From an uncultured Eubacteriales bacterium (GTDB lineage: Bacteria > Bacillota > Clostridia > Oscillospirales > Acutalibacteraceae), in NCBI GenBank assembly GCA_934486455.1, contig CAKSPR010000025.1, positions 1 through 25,732 on the forward strand: a stretch of 25,732 nt of DNA. The letters are read 5' to 3'. The translations under genes and the position numbers were made by a program. Shown here one piece after another: positions 21,134-25,732 of this stretch (the first letter of the stretch is position 1; the number at the start of each line of letters is the position of its first letter). The notes beneath the pieces were generated by a model, which had not been told where the DNA came from, did no database searches, and saw nothing but the letters and a program-made list of their open reading frames with translations.

Positions 21134-22570
21134 ATGGCAGAACAGAAAAAAATGGTCAAAGAGATAACATCCATGGATGTTGATTTTGCAAAATGGTATA
21201 CCGATGTTGTTAAAAAGGCCGAGCTTGCGGAATATTCTTCCCTTAAGGGTTGTATGATAATCCGTCCCTACGGCTATGCGATATGGGAAAACATACAGAA
21301 GGATCTTGACGCCCGTTTTAAGGCTCTCGGTCACGAAAATGTAATGATGCCCATGTTTATTCCCGAGAGTCTTCTCCAAAAGGAAAAGGATCATGTTGAG
21401 GGCTTTGCTCCCGAGGTTGCCTGGGTGACACACGGCGGAAACGAGCAGCTTGCCGAGCGGCTTTGCGTGCGTCCCACCTCCGAAACCCTCTTTTGTGAGC
21501 ATTATGCCAATGTAATACATTCCTACCGCGACCTGCCAAAGCTTTATAACCAGTGGTGCAGCGTTGTGCGCTGGGAAAAAACCACCCGTCCATTCCTCCG
21601 CACCACCGAGTTTTTATGGCAGGAAGGCCACACCATGCACGAAACCGCCGAGGAGGCTAAGGAAGAAACCGAGCGTATGCTTAATGTTTACGCCGATTTT
21701 TGCAGCGAGTCCCTCGCAATTGATGTTGTTAAGGGACAGAAGACCGACAAGGAAAAATTCGCAGGCGCCGAATCGACATATACAATCGAGGCCATGATGC
21801 ACGACGGTAAGGCACTCCAAAGCGGCACCAGCCACTATTTCGGAGACGGCTTTGCCAAGGCCTTCGGCATACAGTTCCTCGACAGAGAAAACAAGCTGCG
21901 CTATCCCCACCAGACCTCCTGGGGAATGTCCACCCGTATCATCGGCGCCATAATAATGACCCACGGCGACGACAACGGTCTTGTGCTCCCCCCTGCCGTT
22001 GCTCCCGTTCAGCTTGTCATAATTCCCATCGCCTCCCACAAGCCGGGCGTCACCGAAAAGGCCGCCGAGCTTGAAGCAATGCTTAAATCGGTTTGCAGAG
22101 TAAAGACCGATCTTTCGGACAATTCCCCCGGCTGGAAATTTGCCGAATACGAGATGAAGGGCGTGCCCCTGCGCCTTGAAATAGGCCCGAGAGACATTGA
22201 AAACAACTGCTGTGTGCTGGTCAGACGGGATAACGGCGAAAAGATAACCGTTTCTCTCGACGAAATCGGGCAGAAGGTTCCCGAGCTTTTAAAGGCGGTG
22301 CACGACGGACTGCTTGAAAAGGGCAGAAAGCGCCGCGAGGCCATGACCTTTGACGCTCACAACATGGAGGAAATGTGCGACATCGGTGAAAATCACCCCG
22401 GCTTTGCAAGAGCCATGTGGTGCGGTGATGTTGCCTGCGAGGAAAAAATCAAGGAACAGGCCGGACTTATCTCCAGATGCATCCCCTTCGAGCAGGAACA
22501 GCTTTCCGACAAATGCGTTTGCTGCGGAAAGCCCGCAAAGCACATGCTTTACTGGGGCAAGCAGTATTAA
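21134..22570 (+). CDS. proS: prolyl-tRNA synthetase (short, eukaryote/archaeal-like type)
   Basis: 478 residues. The short length and absence of an editing insertion between motifs 2 and 3 place it in the eukaryote/archaeal-like class rather than the longer bacterial type. Motif 1 is around RPYGYAIWENIQKDLDARF, motif 2 is TSETLFCEHYANVIHSYRDLPKLYNQWCSVVRWE followed by RPFLRTTEFLWQEGHT, the HYFGDGFAKAFGIQF and SWGMSTRIIGAIIMTHGDD blocks form the Pro pocket and motif 3, and a C-terminal zinc-associated domain ends in CVCCGKPAKHMLYWGKQY. GAGGCGG lies just before the ATG. It charges tRNA-Pro. Confidence 0.97.
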   Translation: MAEQKKMVKEITSMDVDFAKWYTDVVKKAELAEYSSLKGCMIIRPYGYAIWENIQKDLDARFKALGHENVMMPMFIPESLLQKEKDHVEGFAPEVAWVTHGGNEQLAERLCVRPTSETLFCEHYANVIHSYRDLPKLYNQWCSVVRWEKTTRPFLRTTEFLWQEGHTMHETAEEAKEETERMLNVYADFCSESLAIDVVKGQKTDKEKFAGAESTYTIEAMMHDGKALQSGTSHYFGDGFAKAFGIQFLDRENKLRYPHQTSWGMSTRIIGAIIMTHGDDNGLVLPPAVAPVQLVIIPIASHKPGVTEKAAELEAMLKSVCRVKTDLSDNSPGWKFAEYEMKGVPLRLEIGPRDIENNCCVLVRRDNGEKITVSLDEIGQKVPELLKAVHDGLLEKGRKRREAMTFDAHNMEEMCDIGENHPGFARAMWCGDVACEEKIKEQAGLISRCIPFEQEQLSDKCVCCGKPAKHMLYWGKQY

Positions 22571-22687
22571 ACCGATTTAACGGCCTTTTATCCGTTCTTT
22601 TCCCGTATATGTGCGTTGCGGTTAATCTTCCCCTCTTCTCCCTCGACGCCGTATTGTGTTTTCATTATATTTAAAGAGGTGCTTTAT

Positions 22688-23320
22688 TTGATCCCGTTTA
22701 AAACATCAGCTTTAAAACATCTTTGCGCCGTTTTGTGTGCGGCGGTATTGCTGTGCCTTTGCTGTTTTTCGGCGTTTGCCGAGCCTTCCGATGCGGCACC
22801 CTCCCACCCCGCCGAAAGTCACACCGTTTCCGACGCCGTAAGCGCCGAAAACAGTGATAATACCTCTGCCCTTTCGGAGGTAAGCGGCACCGAAAGCGCC
22901 CCTGAAAGCGAAACACAGCCCTCCGAGGTCTCACAGGAGCCGTCTTTGCCGGAGGTATCGGAGGAGGAATATGTTTACGAACGGGAAATTTCCGAGGACG
23001 ACACCCCAAGCAAAATCAAGGTCAGAAAGACTACCTCCGATCCCGAAGAGGAAGAGGACGACACGCCGAGGACAAAGCCGGTTACGGCCTGGACTTATCT
23101 TCGAAACCTCATCTACTTTATCCCTCTCATTATTGCGGGGCTTTGCATATACTATCTCGTGAGGTACAATAAAAAGGTCAACGGCAAAACCGATGACGAC
23201 GATATGCCCGAGGATCCCGACAATCCCTCTCTTTCCAGCTTTTCCACCAAGGGTAAAAATCACACGGCCGAAGACAAAACAGAAGAAAGCGACGACGGCG
23301 GCCGAAGCGACGGCAGATAA
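22688..23320 (+). CDS. exported or membrane-anchored acidic Ser/Glu-rich protein, unknown
   Basis: 210 residues from TTG 22688 (read as Met; IPFKTSALKHL...), chosen because AAAGAGGTG lies 7-15 bases upstream. The N-terminus is a signal-like hydrophobic segment (about 9-30, CAVLCAAVLLCLCCFSAFA). Residues 31-130 are an acidic low-complexity region rich in Ser, Glu, Asp and Pro, followed by a transmembrane segment (about 143-160, LIYFIPLIIAGLCIYYLVRY) and a charged, Asp/Gly/Lys-rich cytoplasmic tail. It resembles a stalked single-pass surface protein. The family is not recognised. Confidence 0.7.
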   Translation: MIPFKTSALKHLCAVLCAAVLLCLCCFSAFAEPSDAAPSHPAESHTVSDAVSAENSDNTSALSEVSGTESAPESETQPSEVSQEPSLPEVSEEEYVYEREISEDDTPSKIKVRKTTSDPEEEEDDTPRTKPVTAWTYLRNLIYFIPLIIAGLCIYYLVRYNKKVNGKTDDDDMPEDPDNPSLSSFSTKGKNHTAEDKTEESDDGGRSDGR

Positions 23321-23426
23321 GGTTTACATATCGTCCCGTAATTTGTCATTTCTTTAAAGAAAGACTCGATAGACACAACAAAATTTATACAAAAGATAGA
23401 TTATTGGAGAAATATATTTTGTGGTC

Positions 23427-23455
23427 TTGATTTTGTTTTGGATTTAAAATATACT
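23427..23455 (+). promoter_or_regulatory. sigma-A promoter of xpt
   Basis: TTGATT (23427-23432), 17 bases, TATACT (23450-23455). With a start near 23462, the leader is about 27 nt, too short for a purine riboswitch. Confidence 0.6.
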
Positions 23456-23488
23456 ATAGGTGTACTTTTTATTTTGTGGGTGAGAGAT

Positions 23489-24058
23489 ATGGATCTGCTT
23501 AAAGAGCGAATTCTTAAAGACGGAAGAGTCGTCGGAGACGACATTCTTAAAGTAGACAGCTTTCTCAATCACCAGATAGATACGGAATTGCTCTGCGAGA
23601 TCGGTAAGGAATTTTACCGCCTGTTTAAGGAGCAAAAAATAAACAAAATACTTACCATAGAAGCATCAGGCATAGGTATAGCATGCGCCGCCGCGCAGCA
23701 TTTTACTGTGCCTGTTGTTTTTGCTAAAAAAGGAAACCACAAAAATCTCAGTCCCGACAAATACACCACCAAGGTCTACTCCTTCACCAAGGGCGTCTAC
23801 TATGATGTCACCGTGGACAAGCAGTACCTCACAGCAGATGATCGGGTGCTTATTATCGACGACTTTCTTGCCAACGGCAACGCCGCCCTGGGTCTTATCG
23901 ACCTTGCAAACAAGGCGGGCGCAAAAGTCGAAGGCGTCGGAATAGTCATCGAAAAGGGCTTCCAGGAGGGCGGCAGGAAAATCCGCGACCTGGGAATCAG
24001 ACTCGAATCTTTAGCGGTTGTTAAATCTCTCGGACAGGGAAAGTTCGAGCTGGCTTGA
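23489..24058 (+). CDS. xpt: xanthine phosphoribosyltransferase
   Basis: 189 residues from ATG 23489 (MDLLKERILKDGRVV), with GGGTGAGA just before it; this length and start fit the family, and a 17-residue upstream extension does not. The PRPP-binding motif is VLIIDDFLANGNAA (about 124-137). Other family blocks are ILTIEASGIGIA and VFAKKGNHKNLS. The enzyme salvages xanthine to XMP. It lies 44 bases before a BMP-family transporter lipoprotein, suggesting a purine uptake and salvage operon. Confidence 0.96.
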   Translation: MDLLKERILKDGRVVGDDILKVDSFLNHQIDTELLCEIGKEFYRLFKEQKINKILTIEASGIGIACAAAQHFTVPVVFAKKGNHKNLSPDKYTTKVYSFTKGVYYDVTVDKQYLTADDRVLIIDDFLANGNAALGLIDLANKAGAKVEGVGIVIEKGFQEGGRKIRDLGIRLESLAVVKSLGQGKFELA

Positions 24059-24102
24059 CGGCAGCTTTGGAGAATAAAAAATTTTTTGGAGGAAACAAAA
24101 AG

Positions 24103-25308
24103 ATGAAAAAGATTTTAGCACTGCTTCTTGCAGTCGTTATGGCAGCGGCCTTCGCTTCCTGCGGCAGCAAGGAGACCGACGACGGAAAGGGCGACGCCAA
24201 GGCAGACGATTTCAAAATCGGCCTTATCTGCCTTCATGATGAAAACTCAACCTATGACAACAACTTTATTCAGGCACTCAAAAGCGTTCAGAAGGAACTG
24301 AACCTTACCGACGATCAGGTTCTTATAAAAACCAACATCGGAGAGGACGATTCCTGCTATACCGCTGCCGCAGAGCTTGTTGACAAGGGATGCAAGGTTA
24401 TTTTTGCCGATTCCTTCGGTCACGAATCTTATATTCTTCAGGCTGCCAAAGAGTTCAAGGATGTCCAGTTCTGCCATGCAACCGGCACCATGGCACACAC
24501 CGAAAAGGTTGCAAACTTCCACAATGCTTTCGCAGACATCTATCAGGGCCGTTATCTTGCCGGCGTTGCCGCAGGTATGAAGCTCAACCAGATGATCGAA
24601 GAGGGCAAAATCACCGCCGATAAGGCTGTTATCGGTTATGTCGGAGCCTTCAACTATGCAGAGGTTGTTTCGGGTATGACCTCCTTCTACCTCGGCGCCC
24701 GTTCCATCTGCCCCTCGGCTACCATGAAGGTTACATACACCAACTCCTGGTTTGACATTGCTCTCGAAAGAGAAGCCGCTCTCAACCTTATCAACAACGG
24801 CTGCGCTCTTATCAGCCAGCACGCCGACTCCGAAGGCGCCCCCAAGGCCTGCGAAGAAAAGGGCGTTCCCAATGTTGCATACAACATCAGCACCATCTCC
24901 ATGGGACCCAACACCGCTCTCATTTCCTCCAAGATCGACTGGTCCCCTTACTTCAAGCTTATAATCGAAAACACTAAGAACGGCAAAGAGATCCCCACCG
25001 ACAAGTGCGGAACCATGGCCGAAGGCTATGTTGCTCTTACCGAGCTCAACGAGAAGGTTGCCGCTCCCGGAACCAAAGAGAAGATCGAGGAAGTCAAGGC
25101 TAAGCTTGAATCCGGCGAACTCAAGGTTTACGACACCAAGAACTTCACCTATAAAGGCGAGGAGCTTACAACTTATATTGCAGATGTTGACGATGCAGGC
25201 GACTTCGTTCCCGAGACCGAAGCTGTTAAGGACGGCGAATTCAAAGAGTCCACTTACAGATCCGCTCCTTACTTCGACATCAAATACATCGACGGTATCA
25301 GCGAGTAA
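24103..25308 (+). CDS. BMP-family ABC transporter substrate-binding lipoprotein (nucleoside/purine type)
   Basis: 401 residues from ATG 24103 (MKKILALLLAVVMAAAFASCG), with GGAGG upstream. A lipobox FASC places the lipid-modified Cys at residue 20. The mature protein has the BMP fold with LICLHDENSTYDNNFIQALKSVQKEL near the start and VIFADSFGHESYILQAAKEF, VGYVGAFNYAEVVSGMTSFYLGARS, QHADSEGAPKACEEKGV further on. Family members (PnrA, NupN) bind purine nucleosides outside the membrane. Next to xpt, a purine or nucleoside ligand is the most likely one. It is highly codon-biased, as expected for an abundant binding protein. Confidence 0.92.
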   Translation: MKKILALLLAVVMAAAFASCGSKETDDGKGDAKADDFKIGLICLHDENSTYDNNFIQALKSVQKELNLTDDQVLIKTNIGEDDSCYTAAAELVDKGCKVIFADSFGHESYILQAAKEFKDVQFCHATGTMAHTEKVANFHNAFADIYQGRYLAGVAAGMKLNQMIEEGKITADKAVIGYVGAFNYAEVVSGMTSFYLGARSICPSATMKVTYTNSWFDIALEREAALNLINNGCALISQHADSEGAPKACEEKGVPNVAYNISTISMGPNTALISSKIDWSPYFKLIIENTKNGKEIPTDKCGTMAEGYVALTELNEKVAAPGTKEKIEEVKAKLESGELKVYDTKNFTYKGEELTTYIADVDDAGDFVPETEAVKDGEFKESTYRSAPYFDIKYIDGISE

Positions 25309-25323
25309 TTTTTGAAAAATGTT

Positions 25324-25363
25324 ATAGGCGGAGCGTTTTTTCACTCCGCCTATACTTTCTTTT
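25324..25363 (+). terminator. intrinsic terminator or attenuator after the BMP lipoprotein gene
   Basis: ATAGGCGGAG (25324-25333) pairs with CTCCGCCTAT (25344-25353), a perfect 10-bp stem with a 10-base loop, followed by a T-rich tail (ACTTTCTTTTT). It may lower expression of the ATPase relative to the binding protein, a common design. Confidence 0.85.
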
Positions 25364-25456
25364 TAATTTTCATAGGAGTGTATCCTGTTCCGTTTTGATT
25401 ATGTGATACACTGCTCTGAGAATTAAAATTATAAGCTTTGTTCAAGGAGAGATTTT

Positions 25457-25732
25457 ATGGACAATGTTGCAATCGAGCTTCGCGGCATTACCAAAAGATT
25501 CGGCAGCGTGGTTGCCAATCATAATGTTGATCTTTTGGTTAAAAACGGCGAAATCCTGTCGCTGCTCGGCGAAAACGGCAGCGGTAAGACCACCCTTATG
25601 AATATGATCTCGGGAATTTATTTCCCCGATGAGGGTCATATCTTCATCGACGGGAAGGAGGTCGTTATTCGCTCGCCCAAGGACGCCTTCGACCACAAAA
25701 TCGGAATGATACATCAGCATTTTAAGCTGGTG
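25457..25732 (+). CDS. ABC transporter ATP-binding protein, BMP/nucleoside type (3' end outside window)
   Basis: First 92 residues (MDNVAIELRGITKRFGSVVANHNVDLLVKNGEILSLLG...) of an ABC ATPase. Walker A GENGSGKTT is at about 38-46, and the Q-loop MIHQHFKLV lies at the window edge. The two-domain sugar/nucleoside ABC ATPases (NupO, YufO, RbsA type) begin in this way, and the context behind a BMP lipoprotein supports a purine nucleoside importer. AAGGAGA precedes the ATG. The signature motif and the second ATPase domain lie outside the window. Confidence 0.92.
   Translation, partial: MDNVAIELRGITKRFGSVVANHNVDLLVKNGEILSLLGENGSGKTTLMNMISGIYFPDEGHIFIDGKEVVIRSPKDAFDHKIGMIHQHFKLV

Noticed and set aside
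23321..23488. Purine riboswitch before xpt
   Set aside because: The promoter is too close to the start and I see no aptamer-like pair of hairpins.
24247..25344. Long 365-residue frame on the minus strand opposite the BMP lipoprotein
   Set aside because: An antisense shadow created by the strong codon bias of the lipoprotein gene; the plus-strand product is a clear family member.

Overview
The window looks like chromosomal DNA of an endospore-forming Clostridia member, most likely from the Ruminococcaceae/Oscillospiraceae. The evidence is a complete spoIIIA operon, a T-box-controlled pheST operon, a DUF3793 gene, IreB, a dockerin-bearing LRR protein and a BMP-type nucleoside transporter. Genes are dense, mostly with Shine-Dalgarno sites. 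Several starts are TTG or GTG (rnpA, yidC, the gene at 22688, the gene at 20539). I see no CRISPR array, insertion sequence, prophage or rRNA gene.

Left part (1-4774): a truncated ClpP/TepA-like protease (minus); a tRNA-Ala(CGC) that lies about 170 bases downstream of a perfect sigma-A promoter, with a foldable leader between them; a secreted LRR_5 (BspA-like) protein with a C-terminal dockerin; and a Na+-pump decarboxylase beta subunit followed by a 45-residue membrane microprotein resembling the gamma subunit. The beta-subunit gene has its own promoter, a ~260-nt leader and a strong intrinsic terminator just before the ribosome-binding site. This layout suggests an attenuator or riboswitch.

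Sporulation block (4775-10294, minus): spoIIIAA, AB, AC, AD, AE, AF, AG and AH in order, encoding the forespore-mother cell channel complex. AC/AD, AE/AF and AF/AG overlap, but AA and AB are separated by an unusual 364-bp spacer rich in inverted repeats. A sigma-E-like promoter precedes spoIIIAA. Divergently, an AbrB/SpoVT-type regulator with a small zinc-finger-like tail is read on the plus strand.

Central block (10908-14825, plus): rpmH, rnpA, yidD, yidC and jag, the classic origin-proximal cluster. dnaA and recognisable DnaA boxes are absent here; abrB and spoIIIA lie upstream instead. A cysteine-rich 261-residue protein of unknown function follows behind a terminator and a very strong ribosome-binding site.

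Right part (14987-25732): a flavodoxin/DUF3793 operon (minus) whose promoter and leader carry two 18-bp DtxR-like palindromes, suggesting iron control. Back to back with it, a T-box leader drives pheS-pheT. Then come ireB with a small unknown partner, proS (the short eukaryote/archaeal-like type), a secreted or membrane-anchored acidic protein, xpt, a BMP-family lipoprotein and the start of its ABC ATPase. Together xpt and the transporter form a purine salvage/uptake unit, here without a purine riboswitch.

The most promising leads for something undescribed are the oadB leader RNA (4459-4721), the leader RNA before tRNA-Ala (740-910), the structured spoIIIAA-AB spacer (8971-9334), the iron-type palindrome pair before DUF3793, and the cysteine-rich protein at 14040-14825. 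No obviously new multi-gene system is visible.
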